A model generated the notes under the pieces. It was not told where the DNA came from. It saw only the letters and a list, made by a program, of their open reading frames with translations, and did no database searches. Position numbers and translations under genes: made by a program. Positions 46,397-55,699 of a DNA stretch of 64,000 nucleotides are shown here, piece after piece (positions within the stretch are counted from its first letter, which is position 1; each line of letters opens with the position of its first letter). The DNA lies in assembly GCA_025210735.1 (NCBI GenBank), contig JAOARD010000003.1:58544-122543 (forward strand). The letters are read 5' to 3'. Source of the DNA: Bacteroidales bacterium. GTDB lineage: Bacteria; Bacteroidota; Bacteroidia; Bacteroidales; UBA6680.

Positions 46397-47399
46397 TCAG
46401 TATTGTATTAATCATTCCATAAATAAGTATTGAGGCTAACTTTGCAGTATGATTATCCTCATCAAAACGCGGACTAACCTCAGCAATATCAAAACTCAAT
46501 AATTTTCCTGATTGAATAATATGCTTTATTATTCTTAATGTTATCTCCGGATGCAAACCAAAAGGCTGTGGTGCACTTACTCCGGGAGCAAAAGCAGAAG
46601 AAAATACATCAGAGCATATTGTAAGATAAATATGTTTATTCTTATAAATAAACTCGTCAACAGCACGTGCTATAGTCCCCCAGTTAGCTTCATATATATC
46701 TTTTGCAAGAAGGTACTTCACCCCCAACTCATCCGCGATATTAAACAAGCTTTTTGTATTACCATAACGTTGTATTCCTATAGGTAAATAAGAGAATTCT
46801 CTGTCCTCGTTCTTACACTTATCAGCAATCTGCCTGAACATTGTACCAGACGATGCACCATTATTATATGGTCTCATATCAAAATGTGCATCAAAGTTTA
46901 TTATTCCCAGATCACTACAAACCTCATCAGATTTATCATCAAGATAAGATACAATGCCATTATAATGCCCAAAAGCAATCTCATGACCACCTCCAAGTAC
47001 TATAGGCATCAGTCCTGTTTTCAATATCTTATCAACAACCTCTGCTAAAGCTCTCTGCGATGCATCCAGATCACCATCCAGACAATGAATATTTCCACCA
47101 TCAAATATCCTGGCTACAGAACTAAAATTATCTGGCAGGTTAGCTAGTTCCTTTCTTATACTAAAAGGTCCCATTGCTGTACCAACGCGTCCCAGATTAT
47201 TCTCAACCCCTTTATCGCAACTGAATCCGACAATACAGAATCCCTGCTCATCCTCATCAATTATATTATCTATATCCTTGGTAAGATCAATTCTCTCAAC
47301 ACTCTGATGCCACCTGTATGAATCCTTATCATTTACATCATCCACCCTGCCTTTCCAAAAATCAACAGGTATTGCGCTATAATTGGTACTCCACTCCAT
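46383..47399 (-). CDS. Ureohydrolase (formimidoylglutamase-like)
   Basis: 338 residues of the arginase/agmatinase/formimidoylglutamase fold. Metal-binding motifs: GGGHEIAFGHYNG near residue 131 and INFDAHFDMRP near 168. In the third motif the family usually has DxD (SLDVD or TIDLD); here it is ICSD (TICSDVFSSAFAPGVSAP), with Cys replacing the first Asp. APGVSAPQPFG points to the formimidoylglutamase branch, which would split formimidoylglutamate to glutamate and formamide in histidine breakdown. No other hut gene is nearby, so the role is open. First gene of a three-gene operon. Confidence 0.8.
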   Translation of the reverse strand: MEWSTNYSAIPVDFWKGRVDDVNDKDSYRWHQSVERIDLTKDIDNIIDEDEQGFCIVGFSCDKGVENNLGRVGTAMGPFSIRKELANLPDNFSSVARIFDGGNIHCLDGDLDASQRALAEVVDKILKTGLMPIVLGGGHEIAFGHYNGIVSYLDDKSDEVCSDLGIINFDAHFDMRPYNNGASSGTMFRQIADKCKNEDREFSYLPIGIQRYGNTKSLFNIADELGVKYLLAKDIYEANWGTIARAVDEFIYKNKHIYLTICSDVFSSAFAPGVSAPQPFGLHPEITLRIIKHIIQSGKLLSFDIAEVSPRFDEDNHTAKLASILIYGMINTILNDDK

Positions 47400-47438
47400 G
47401 TTATCACCTTTTTATTTAAACAGATTTCACGGTAATGG

Positions 47439-47446
47439 CAAAGTTA
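47439..47446 (-). promoter_or_regulatory. -7 box of the ureohydrolase operon
   Basis: TAACTTTG, followed by C, on the minus strand, 40 nt before the start codon at 47399. Confidence 0.45.
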
Positions 47447-47582
47447 GTACTTTGATTGGTTTTAAAAGCCTTTGAAATTATAAAACCAAATACAACAACT
47501 TAATAAAAAAAATCTCAAACAGTGATTTACCTATTTGAGACTAATGTATATATCAACAACAAGTTATACATTATCCTGCTGT

Positions 47583-48482
47583 TTATATATCTTTTATATA
47601 AGATATAATATCCTGTGTATTATCCGGATGAAACCATTTTGTATTCTCATCCTTCTTAAACCATGCCATCTGTTTCTTGGCGTAATGTCTGGTATTACGC
47701 TGAATTAATCTTACAGCCTCTTCAACGGGGTACTCTCCCTGAAGATAACCAAACACCTCCTTATACCCTACAGTATTCAATGCATTCAGATCCTTAAACT
47801 TAAGCAGCGATTTTGCCTCATCAACCAACCCTTCGTCCATCATAATCTCAACACGTCTGTTTATTCTGTTATACAGCTCCTCTCTATCGCGTTGCAAACC
47901 AATCTTAATTATATTAAACGGACGATCTTTTATGGTATTGGTTCTGAACGACGAATATGGCTTACCTGTCATATGAAATACCTCAAGTGCCTTGAGTATC
48001 CTTTTCGGATTCTTTATATCTGTCTGATCATAAAACTCCCTGTCTACAACACGCAGTTCTGCACGTAAAGCATCAATACCCTCCTCATCTCTGCGTCTCA
48101 TCAACTCTGCTCTTATTTCAGGATCAACTGTGGGCAAGTAATCAATTCCTTTACATACAGCATCAACATACAACATCGATCCTCCAACCATAACTGCATA
48201 ATCGTGCTCTACAAAATACCCATCAAGAAAAGATAGTACCTCCTGCTCAAACATACTTGCATTATAATAGTCTGATACACTTTTTGTACCAATAAAATTA
48301 TGTTTACATGCATCCAGATGATGCTGTTCCGGAACAGCTGTACCAATTGCCATTTCTCTGTATATCTGTCTGGAATCAGACGATATTATCTCGGAATCGA
48401 ATGATTTAGCAATATCTATACTAAGATCTGTTTTTCCTATACCTGTTGGCCCAACAATTACAATAAGGTTCTTCTTCTTCAA
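47583..48482 (-). CDS. miaA: tRNA dimethylallyltransferase
   Basis: 299 residues. P-loop VGPTGIGKTDLS near residue 10, ISSDSRQIYREMAIGTAVP near 34, and GGSMLYVDAVCKGIDYLP near 100 are family blocks. The C-terminal part has VGYKEVFGYLQGEY and TRHYAKKQMAWFKKD. It adds the isopentenyl group to A37 of tRNAs reading U-starting codons. The only start that keeps the whole P-loop region is TTG at 48482. It is the last gene of a run with 48495 and 49051, separated by 12 nt. Confidence 0.94.
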   Translation of the reverse strand: MKKKNLIVIVGPTGIGKTDLSIDIAKSFDSEIISSDSRQIYREMAIGTAVPEQHHLDACKHNFIGTKSVSDYYNASMFEQEVLSFLDGYFVEHDYAVMVGGSMLYVDAVCKGIDYLPTVDPEIRAELMRRRDEEGIDALRAELRVVDREFYDQTDIKNPKRILKALEVFHMTGKPYSSFRTNTIKDRPFNIIKIGLQRDREELYNRINRRVEIMMDEGLVDEAKSLLKFKDLNALNTVGYKEVFGYLQGEYPVEEAVRLIQRNTRHYAKKQMAWFKKDENTKWFHPDNTQDIISYIKDI

Positions 48483-48494
48483 AACACAAGTACT

Positions 48495-49049
48495 TTACAG
48501 ATCGTAATCATCAATATTCTCAAATGTAATACCATCATCTGCATCAGGATCATCAAGATATGGATCATTAAGTATATCATCCAGATTATCACCACCCAAA
48601 ATAGACTCTAACTCACCACTACCACCTTCTGGCTGACTAATCATTGACTGTTGTGGTGCATCACCAAAGAAATCAGAACATACAGGATACTCAGTGTCCT
48701 TACTCTCTTTAAATGTATCCAACAACTCAATAAAGAAGCTACGCTCCATAAGCTGATCAAAAGTATACAGCAATCTCTGTTTCTCCTCTTTAATAAACTC
48801 CGATAACAGAGCTACATCCATAACCACTGCTTCTGATTCAAACTTCTCATCCATCTCAAACAGTGTGAACTCCTGAATCTTCTCCCAATCCTCATTTGTA
48901 GTATAAAATGTTGCTATCTGTGAATTATCATAACCAAGATTTTTCTGTATAGCAAGATGAAAATCATAAAGTGTCTGACCATCCTTAATATCTATATCTC
49001 TATAAAAATCATCGTTCTCGTCCGATAATAATCTAAATCTGAATACCAT
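48495..49049 (-). CDS. pRiA4b ORF-3-like protein
   Basis: 184 residues. The first 130 residues (FRFRLLSDENDDFYRDIDIK, TLYDFHLAIQKNLGYDNSQI, ATFYTTNEDWEK) resemble the plasmid pRiA4b ORF-3/IS1096 TnpR-like family, a chromosomal family in Bacteroidota with no proven function. The tail is strongly acidic and low in complexity (DDILNDPYLDDPDADDG). Despite the family label there is no sign of a mobile element here. It starts 1 nt after the stop of the LuxC-type gene and precedes miaA by 12 nt: one operon. Confidence 0.75.
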   Translation of the reverse strand: MVFRFRLLSDENDDFYRDIDIKDGQTLYDFHLAIQKNLGYDNSQIATFYTTNEDWEKIQEFTLFEMDEKFESEAVVMDVALLSEFIKEEKQRLLYTFDQLMERSFFIELLDTFKESKDTEYPVCSDFFGDAPQQSMISQPEGGSGELESILGGDNLDDILNDPYLDDPDADDGITFENIDDYDL

Positions 49050-49050
49050 A

Positions 49051-50010
49051 TTATATATTTTTCTCTATATACAAATTATTAAAAATCGAATTACAATGCC
49101 AGTAATCTCTCCACTTTAAATTAAATAACTTATCACAGACATTGTCAATACCACTTATATTGCTATCTATACTATCATAATATTCATAATAGATAACAGA
49201 CACAGGTGGCTTATTGTTTCTATCTTCCTTTATTATAACAGATTCAGCATCATAAAATTTCATCTTATTCATTAAATATACTGATCGGTTATAATCTAAA
49301 TTGTTTGCATACCTGTTTGTGTTACACATCTCAGAATGCTTTGCCAAAGCAGAACATAACTTTGTAAAATCATAACCTTTTGGAACAAAAACCTTCCTAA
49401 CATTGTGGTTTGATCTACCAAAATATGTAGTAATGCATTTCGCTAATCTATTTAAATCAGAAACACCCTCATTACCAGTCAAACAAACATCATTCTGATC
49501 AACTTTTTGTACGTATCCACCCTTAGCTTCTACTACTGATGCCAACGAACTGTTTATATCTCCTCCGTGCATATAAACATAAAAATCTGTTTTTGTCGCA
49601 ACACTATCTAAAAACACAACATCATTAAATATATCGACCTCTTTAGATTTAAAATACTTAAAAAGTTCTTTATAAATTAATGCACTACCAGAAAGATAGT
49701 TTACCTGAACCAATACCTTTAGCTTTCTGAAAATTATTAGTGTTGGTAGCAGTTCTAATGGCTTAACCTCATTTACAATTATCAGAACACTCTTACCACT
49801 TAAATCAATATCATTGGTAAAATGCAGTAACTCTTTTATACTATCATTAGTAAAAAGGTTATATGTAGACATCATCGATTCAAGAATATTATCTAATGTA
49901 AAATACGGATTATAAATGCTCCATTTAGCAAACAATGAATCCTCTCCACTCTTAATATCCTGAATCATCTCATTAATTAATGATCCTGTTTTATTTAAAT
50001 CAAAATGCAT
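49051..50010 (-). CDS. LuxC-type acyl-CoA reductase-like protein
   Basis: 319 residues from the ATG at 50010; a TTG at 50040 would add ten. The middle and end match the Bacteroidota LuxC-like group: NPYFTLDNILESM, VEAKGGYVQKVDQNDVCLTG, CITTYFGRSNHNVRKVFVPK, NLDYNRSVYLMNKMKFYDAE and PPVSVIYYEYY. LuxC enzymes reduce fatty acyl-CoA to aldehyde with NADPH. Here the sequence is divergent and I cannot point to the catalytic cysteine with confidence. The ferredoxin gene often found next to such genes is absent. Substrate and activity unproven. Confidence 0.7.
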   Translation of the reverse strand: MHFDLNKTGSLINEMIQDIKSGEDSLFAKWSIYNPYFTLDNILESMMSTYNLFTNDSIKELLHFTNDIDLSGKSVLIIVNEVKPLELLPTLIIFRKLKVLVQVNYLSGSALIYKELFKYFKSKEVDIFNDVVFLDSVATKTDFYVYMHGGDINSSLASVVEAKGGYVQKVDQNDVCLTGNEGVSDLNRLAKCITTYFGRSNHNVRKVFVPKGYDFTKLCSALAKHSEMCNTNRYANNLDYNRSVYLMNKMKFYDAESVIIKEDRNNKPPVSVIYYEYYDSIDSNISGIDNVCDKLFNLKWRDYWHCNSIFNNLYIEKNI

Positions 50011-50219
50011 GGTTAACAAATAAGCGTGCGAATTTAACAATTCTTTCTGCCATTACATACCATTGTTAATTTTTATAAGCATAAAACAGTAATACTTTTA
50101 AACTATTGTCCATAATATACATCAAAATGCTGTCAGAAATATTACAACCAGAATTAATTGCTATTAATTGCTATTTGTAAATATCTTATGGTAAACAAAT
50201 TAAACAAAAGTATTAATAT

Positions 50220-51464
50220 ATGAGATCAGGCGTACTATTAAAAGAGAATATTCGCATATCGTTACAATCAATAAGAAGTAATCTGTTAAGAACAATATTA
50301 ACAATATTAATTATATCGTTCGGTATTATGGCTCTGATAAGTATACTTACAGCAACTGAATCGATAAAATCTTCAATAACCTCAGAGTTTTCTGCAATGG
50401 GTGCCTCATCATTTACAATACGAAGCAGAGGTATGAATGTAAATATGAATGGTAAACGTCTCAGACAAAAAAACTTCTCATATATATCATTCAAACAGGC
50501 AATGGAGTTTAAAGACAGATACACCTTTCCTGCATATGTTTCTGCCTTTACAAGACCTACAGGTACAGCTGTTGCCAAATATAAATCAAAAAAAACAAAC
50601 CCGAATACACGTATTATTGGTACCGACGAAAACTATATAATTACAAACGGATTAGAGATTGATAAAGGACGTAACTTCAGTCTTAACGAAGTTAAATCAA
50701 GCAGATCGATAGCTATAATTGGTAACGATCTTGCCAATGAACTATTTGATAATGTTGATCCTATTGATAAGGTGTTTGCTGTAGGAGGTGCTAAATACAA
50801 GGTAATTGGTGTATTAAAAGATAAAGGTACCGCATTTGGCGGAGGACAAAACAGATCTGTTATTATACCAATGACAAACGTAAGACAATACTTCTCCTAC
50901 CCAAGAATGTCATTTACAATTAATGTTATGCCTTACAATCCAATTCTTCTTGATGCTTCAATAAGCGAAGCTGAAGGTACATTCAGAGTTGTAAGAGGGC
51001 TAAAAGCCAGAGATTACACAGACTTTAACATAATGAAAAGCGACAGATTGGCAAAAATGCTTCTTGATAATATAAGCACAGTAACAATTGGAGCTACAAT
51101 AATTGGTATTATAACTCTATTTGGTGCTGCAATTGGTCTTATGAACATAATGCTTGTATCTGTTACTGAAAGAACCCGCGAGATTGGTGTAAGAAAAGCT
51201 CTGGGTGCAAAAAACAGAATAATAAAACAACAATTCCTGTTTGAAGCAGTATTCATTGGTCAGATAGGAGGTCTGCTGGGTATTCTGCTGGGTATATTAA
51301 TTGGTAATATAATAGCCCTGTTCACAGGTGGTTCATTTGTAATTCCGTGGGGATGGATGCTAATGGGATTCACAATAACATTTATTGTTGGTCTGTGTTC
51401 CGGATACCTTCCTGCTGTTAAAGCTTCTAAACTTGATCCTATAGAATCGTTAAGATATGAATAG
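50220..51464 (+). CDS. MacB-like FtsX-domain ABC permease
   Basis: 414 residues. First membrane helix about 22-45 (TILTILIISFGIMALISILT), a MacB-type periplasmic domain (about 50-270), then three helices from about 290 containing NIMLVSVTERTREIGVRKALGA, the signature of MacB/FtsX permeases. It ends YLPAVKASKLDPIESLRYE, also typical. No ATPase domain and no ATPase gene adjacent; the LolD-type ATPase at 11605 is a possible but unproven partner. Such complexes move lipoproteins, peptides or drugs using force across the periplasm. Confidence 0.9.
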   Translation: MRSGVLLKENIRISLQSIRSNLLRTILTILIISFGIMALISILTATESIKSSITSEFSAMGASSFTIRSRGMNVNMNGKRLRQKNFSYISFKQAMEFKDRYTFPAYVSAFTRPTGTAVAKYKSKKTNPNTRIIGTDENYIITNGLEIDKGRNFSLNEVKSSRSIAIIGNDLANELFDNVDPIDKVFAVGGAKYKVIGVLKDKGTAFGGGQNRSVIIPMTNVRQYFSYPRMSFTINVMPYNPILLDASISEAEGTFRVVRGLKARDYTDFNIMKSDRLAKMLLDNISTVTIGATIIGIITLFGAAIGLMNIMLVSVTERTREIGVRKALGAKNRIIKQQFLFEAVFIGQIGGLLGILLGILIGNIIALFTGGSFVIPWGWMLMGFTITFIVGLCSGYLPAVKASKLDPIESLRYE

Positions 51465-51505
51465 ATATATAAAATTCTAGTTTAATTTTGCGTGTTGATT
51501 ATGAT

Positions 51506-51538
51506 AAAAGCCACCTTTGCAACTGCGGGGTGGTTTTT
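51506..51538 (+). terminator. Intrinsic terminator of the permease gene
   Basis: AAAGCCACC and GGTGGTTTT pair with one G-U, followed by T residues, about 40 nt past the stop. Confidence 0.75.
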
Positions 51539-51586
51539 AATTATATAGAAACTACTATAACTAATAATACCACTACAAAAAACAAA

Positions 51587-51610
51587 GGTCATACCCTTAA
51601 AAGTATGACC
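51587..51610 (-). terminator. Terminator after the E2 gene
   Basis: GGTCATAC and GTATGACC form a perfect 8-bp stem over an 8-nt loop; on the minus strand TTTGTTTTTT follows. It lies about 85 nt beyond the E2 stop. Confidence 0.65.
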
Positions 51611-51696
51611 AATGCCCAAACTATGAAAAATAAACTTAACCTTGCAGGAGTTTACTGTAGAAACTCCACTCTATTAAACAATCACTAATAGTCTTA

Positions 51697-53028
51697 TTAA
51701 ATACCTCTTTCTGTATCCCAATTCTGAATATAATCGCCTACCTGTTTCAAAAACATTCCACCAAGCGCTCCGTCAACAATTCTATGATCGTATGACAACG
51801 ATAATATCATCATATGTCTAATACCTATAGTATCGCCCTGAGGAGTCTCTATAACAGCAGGCTTCTTAACAATTGCTCCTATGGCTAATATTGCCACCTG
51901 TGGCTGATTAATAATTGGTGTTCCGGTAATATTACCAAACGATCCCATATTGGTAATAGTAAAAGTACCACCCTGTATCTCATCAGGCTTTAAAGAGTTA
52001 TTTCTTGCTCTATTTGCCAATGAATTAACATCAGCAGCTAAACCTACAATACTCTTCTTATCACTATTCTTAATTACAGGTACAATTAAATTACCATTTG
52101 GCAGAGCTGTTGCCATACCAATATTAATATCCTTTTTCCTTATAATCTTATCGCCATCAACAGATGAGTTAACAAGCGGATAATCTTTTATTGCTCTTGT
52201 TGTTGCTTCAATAAACAGAGGCATAAATGTAAGTTTCTCTCCTTCGCGTTTTAAGAAACTATCTTTAACCTTATTACGCCACATCACCATATTGGTAACA
52301 TCAACCTCTACAAACGATGTAACGTGCGGAGATACCCTTTTAGACATAACCATATGCTCACCTATAAGCTTACGCATTCTGTCCATCTCAATTATCTCAA
52401 CATTACCTGAATGTACCTGTTCAGAAACAACCGGAGCCGATACCTTCTCCTTCTGAACAGAATCAGAAACCATATCAACTTTACTGTTAACAACCTTAGG
52501 CCCTGATTTACCTCTGTTCTCTATATATCGTAATAAATCATCACGGGTTATTCGTTGCTTATCACCTGTACCCTCTACTCTCTCAAGCTCAGCAATAGAT
52601 ATATCCTCTTTCTTTGCAATGCTTCTCACAAGTGGAGATAGAAATCTACCCGATGGAGTTCTGCTCTTTATCAAACCCGAAAACTCATCATCATCAACAG
52701 ATGACTCTACAACAACACTATCATCTTTTTCAACTACAGGTTTATCTTCAGTTTTATCTTCAACAGTCTCTGGCTCATCATCGCCTACACCTGTATTTAT
52801 AATTGCAATAATATCACCTACAGAAGGTGTATCTCCCTCATTAAACAGTAACCTATCTACAACACCATCGCACGGTGAAGGAATCTCTGAATCAACCTTA
52901 TCTGTAGCTACCTCTACAATTGAGTCATCCTCTTCAACCTTATCTCCCTCTTTTACCAGCCACCTTGTAATTGTAGCATCGGTAATACCCTCTCCCATAG
53001 CCGGTAGCACTATCTCTTTCTTTGCCAT
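51697..53028 (-). CDS. Dihydrolipoamide acyltransferase (E2) of a 2-oxo acid dehydrogenase complex
   Basis: 443 residues. One lipoyl domain at the N-terminus with Lys44 in VATDKVDSEIP; an acidic linker (about 78-118); a peripheral subunit-binding domain (FLSPLVRSIAKKEDISIAEL); then the catalytic domain ending in SYDHRIVDGALGG with the active-site histidine. It passes acyl groups from lipoate to CoA. E1 and E3 genes are not adjacent, so pyruvate versus branched-chain specificity is open; the layout with a single lipoyl domain suits branched-chain or general acyltransferases. PFOR at 58881 may take over the pyruvate role. Confidence 0.9.
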   Translation of the reverse strand: MAKKEIVLPAMGEGITDATITRWLVKEGDKVEEDDSIVEVATDKVDSEIPSPCDGVVDRLLFNEGDTPSVGDIIAIINTGVGDDEPETVEDKTEDKPVVEKDDSVVVESSVDDDEFSGLIKSRTPSGRFLSPLVRSIAKKEDISIAELERVEGTGDKQRITRDDLLRYIENRGKSGPKVVNSKVDMVSDSVQKEKVSAPVVSEQVHSGNVEIIEMDRMRKLIGEHMVMSKRVSPHVTSFVEVDVTNMVMWRNKVKDSFLKREGEKLTFMPLFIEATTRAIKDYPLVNSSVDGDKIIRKKDINIGMATALPNGNLIVPVIKNSDKKSIVGLAADVNSLANRARNNSLKPDEIQGGTFTITNMGSFGNITGTPIINQPQVAILAIGAIVKKPAVIETPQGDTIGIRHMMILSLSYDHRIVDGALGGMFLKQVGDYIQNWDTERGI

Positions 53029-53118
53029 ATTATATGTAATGGTTATTTATTCTAAATTTAAACAACAACATAACAAAGAAACCAAACAAATGTTCTAAGG
53101 CTATTCTTAAAAACAAAA

Positions 53119-53143
53119 ATAGCCGACTCATAAAGTCAGCTAT
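53119..53143 (-). terminator. Terminator of the aminotransferase gene
   Basis: ATAGCCGACT and AGTCAGCTAT pair with one mismatch over five bases; on the minus strand TTTTTGTTTTT follows. Confidence 0.75.
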
Positions 53144-53170
53144 CTCTGTAAATTATAAATATCCTATTAT

Positions 53171-54379
53171 CTATTTCATCATCTTCTTTATAGACTCTGC
53201 AAGACGCTTTACTCCCTCTACATTCTGCTCTTTTGTAACATAGCTGAAGTTAATACGCATAGTATTCTTTCCTTCGCCATTTGCAAAGAAAACAGTACCA
53301 GGAACAAATGCAACGTTCTCCTCAATAGCAATCTTAAACAGCTCCTCAGCATCCATATACTCAGGTAACTCAAGGAAAAGGAATAATCCACCTTCAGGCT
53401 CTGTCCAGGTTACACCATCAGGCATAAACTCCTTAAGCGCATCAAGCATAATCTGTCTCTTCTCTCTGTAATCCTCTATAATACTCTTCAGGTTCTTATC
53501 AAACAGCCCTTTCTCAATATATTTTGCTGCAATCTTCTGATTGAATGGTGAAGTACATAAATCTGTAGACTGCTTAGCCATTACAAGTTTATCAATAATA
53601 GCAGGATGTGCTATAACCCATCCAATTCTGAAACTAGGAACAAATATCTTTGAGAATGTACCCAAAGTAATAACGTGTCCAGAATTATCTAACTGATATA
53701 GTGTTGGCTGAGCCTCTCCGGTAAAACGCAGCTCTCTGTATGGGCTATCCTCAACTATTAATACATCATATTTTTTAGCAATATCAATAATCTCCAGACG
53801 TCTGTCTTTAGGCATTGTAATACCAGCCGGATTCTGGAAATCAGGAATTATATAGATAAACTTTGGTTTTTCACCATTTGCTTTCATCTCGCTTAGAGTC
53901 TTCTCTAACCCTTCAGCACTCATACCCTTATCGTCAAACTCAATACCAACCATCTCTGCTCCATAAGTAGAGAATGCTGATAACCCACCAAGGTACGATG
54001 GTAATCCACAAATAATTTTATCTCCCGGATTTATGAAAATCTTAGGTAAAAGATCAAGTCCCTGCTGCGATGATGTTAATATAACAAGGTTATCCATAGT
54101 TATATCCAGTCCCTGAGCTTTATAACGGTCAACAAGAATCTCTCTCAATCTTGTATCACCCTCTGTTGAACCGTATTGTAATGCCTGAGCACCCTCCTCA
54201 GTCAACACCTCATTAGTTATCTCCTTTAGCTCCTCAATAGGAAAACTATCAGCCGAAGGCAATCCTCCTCCAAACGAGATGATTCCGGGACGTTGTGTCA
54301 GTTTTAATAACTCTCTTATCATTGAGCGCTTCATTCCTTTAGCACTATCAGAATAGATGTTCTCTAAATCGCTAATCAT
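53171..54379 (-). CDS. PLP-dependent aminotransferase, class I (LysN/MocR-like)
   Basis: 402 residues. N-terminal block PGIISFGGGLPSADSFPIEE; cofactor contacts YIIPDFQNPAGITMPKDRR with the NPxG motif; the PLP lysine is in LGTFSKIFVPSFRIGW near residue 247; WTEPEGGLFLFLELP follows. This fold-type I subgroup includes 2-aminoadipate and aromatic/branched-chain aminotransferases. The amino-acid substrate cannot be chosen from sequence alone. No DNA-binding domain is fused, so it is not a MocR regulator. Monocistronic. Confidence 0.9.
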   Translation of the reverse strand: MISDLENIYSDSAKGMKRSMIRELLKLTQRPGIISFGGGLPSADSFPIEELKEITNEVLTEEGAQALQYGSTEGDTRLREILVDRYKAQGLDITMDNLVILTSSQQGLDLLPKIFINPGDKIICGLPSYLGGLSAFSTYGAEMVGIEFDDKGMSAEGLEKTLSEMKANGEKPKFIYIIPDFQNPAGITMPKDRRLEIIDIAKKYDVLIVEDSPYRELRFTGEAQPTLYQLDNSGHVITLGTFSKIFVPSFRIGWVIAHPAIIDKLVMAKQSTDLCTSPFNQKIAAKYIEKGLFDKNLKSIIEDYREKRQIMLDALKEFMPDGVTWTEPEGGLFLFLELPEYMDAEELFKIAIEENVAFVPGTVFFANGEGKNTMRINFSYVTKEQNVEGVKRLAESIKKMMK

Positions 54380-54438
54380 TATCTTATCCTCCAGGTTATT
54401 TTATTTTTCTTTTGATAGATTGTTTATTCAATAATTCT

Positions 54439-54467
54439 CAAATTTAATATTTACAAAGAAAAAACAA
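54439..54467 (-). promoter_or_regulatory. Promoter of the aminotransferase gene
   Basis: Minus strand TTG (54465-54467), 18 nt, then TAAATTTG (54439-54446). Good match to the Bacteroidota pattern, with a leader near 50 nt. Confidence 0.6.
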
Positions 54468-54588
54468 CTATAATTTATCAAAAACAGTACAAAAAATCAC
54501 CACAGATTATCTGTATAGCAGATAATTTAGCTGTTATAATAATGCTAAATAATATATTTTTTTTTGCTGATTATTAATTTTGAGATGC

Positions 54589-54596
54589 TAAATTTG
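54589..54596 (+). promoter_or_regulatory. -7 box for ilvE
   Basis: TAAATTTG, followed by C, 25 nt before the preferred start codon at 54622. Confidence 0.5.
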
Positions 54597-54621
54597 CGTA
54601 GCAATTAAAATGCAGAATATC

Positions 54622-55641
54622 ATGGAGAATTTAGATTGGAAAAACCTTCCGTTTGGTTACCAAAAAACAGATTATAACGTACGTTGCTACTACCGCAACA
54701 ACGCGTGGGGCGAATTAGAGGTTTCGTCATCAGAGTATATCAACATACATATGGCTGCTACAGCTTTGCATTACGGACAAGAAGCTTTTGAAGGTCTTAA
54801 AGCATACAGAGGTGTAGATGGTAAAATACGTCTGTTCCGTTGGGAAGAGAACTATGAGCGCCTTAAGAACTCTGCAAGAGGAGTTATGATGGCAGAAGTT
54901 ACAAAAGAGGTTTTCTACAACGCTGTTGTTAAAGCTGTAAAGCTGAATGAGCGTTTTATTCCACCACACGGAACAGGAGCTTCACTTTACATCCGCCCTT
55001 TCCTTTTCGGATCAGGAGCAGAGGTAGGAGTTAAGCCTGCTGAGGAGTACATGTTTGTTGTATTTGTTACTCCTGTAGGGCCATACTTTAAAGAGGGTTT
55101 CAAACCAGTTAAAATTGCTATAGAGAAAGAGACTGACCGTGCAGCACCACTTGGTACAGGTAACATTAAAGTTGGTGGTAACTATGCAGCCAGCCTTAAA
55201 GCTATTGTTAGAGTACACAAAGAGGGATACGGAAGTCCGCTATATCTTGATGCAAAAGAGAAGAGATATATTGATGAGATTGGAGCAGCAAACTTCTTTG
55301 GTATTAAAGATAATACATACGTAACACCAAAATCAGAGTCTATACTTCCGTCTATCACAAACAAAAGTATTGTTCAGTTAGCTGAGCACCTTGGAATGAA
55401 GGTAGAGCGCAGACCTATTGATGTTGAAGAGTTAAGTACTTTTGAAGAGGTAGGTGCTTGTGGTACAGCAGCTGTAATTTCACCTATCGGAGAGATTTGT
55501 GATCTTACTGAAAACAAATCATTAACCTTCTGTAAAGATGGTAAGCCGGGTGCTATGTCAACAAAAATTTACGAAACACTTGTTGGTATACAGTATGGCG
55601 AGGTTGAAGATCCGTTTGAATGGACTGAGGTTATCGACTAA
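54622..55641 (+). CDS. ilvE: Branched-chain amino acid aminotransferase
   Basis: 339 residues from ATG at 54622 (MENLDWKNLPFGY); an ATG at 54610 would add four residues and lie close to the expected transcript start. Fold-type IV enzyme: HYGQEAFEGLKAYRG near residue 50, GNIKVGGNYAASLKA with the PLP lysine near 190, DEIGAANFFGIKD and EEVGACGTAAVISPIG. It performs the final transamination in leucine, isoleucine and valine synthesis and the first step of their breakdown. Convergent with rpoD across a shared terminator. Confidence 0.95.
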   Translation: MENLDWKNLPFGYQKTDYNVRCYYRNNAWGELEVSSSEYINIHMAATALHYGQEAFEGLKAYRGVDGKIRLFRWEENYERLKNSARGVMMAEVTKEVFYNAVVKAVKLNERFIPPHGTGASLYIRPFLFGSGAEVGVKPAEEYMFVVFVTPVGPYFKEGFKPVKIAIEKETDRAAPLGTGNIKVGGNYAASLKAIVRVHKEGYGSPLYLDAKEKRYIDEIGAANFFGIKDNTYVTPKSESILPSITNKSIVQLAEHLGMKVERRPIDVEELSTFEEVGACGTAAVISPIGEICDLTENKSLTFCKDGKPGAMSTKIYETLVGIQYGEVEDPFEWTEVID

Positions 55642-55661
55642 TTATTACAAATTGATATAAT

Positions 55662-55692
55662 AAAAAAGGGATGTTTGAAACATCCCTTTTTT
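55662..55692. terminator. Bidirectional terminator between ilvE and rpoD
   Basis: AAAAAAGGGATGTTT and AAACATCCCTTTTTT form a long stem with almost no loop and A/T runs on both sides. Confidence 0.85.
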
Positions 55693-55699
55693 ATTATAC

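Noticed and set aside
48495..49049. Mobile element implied by the TnpR-like family name
   Set aside because: No inverted repeats or transposase nearby; the family is chromosomal in Bacteroidota.
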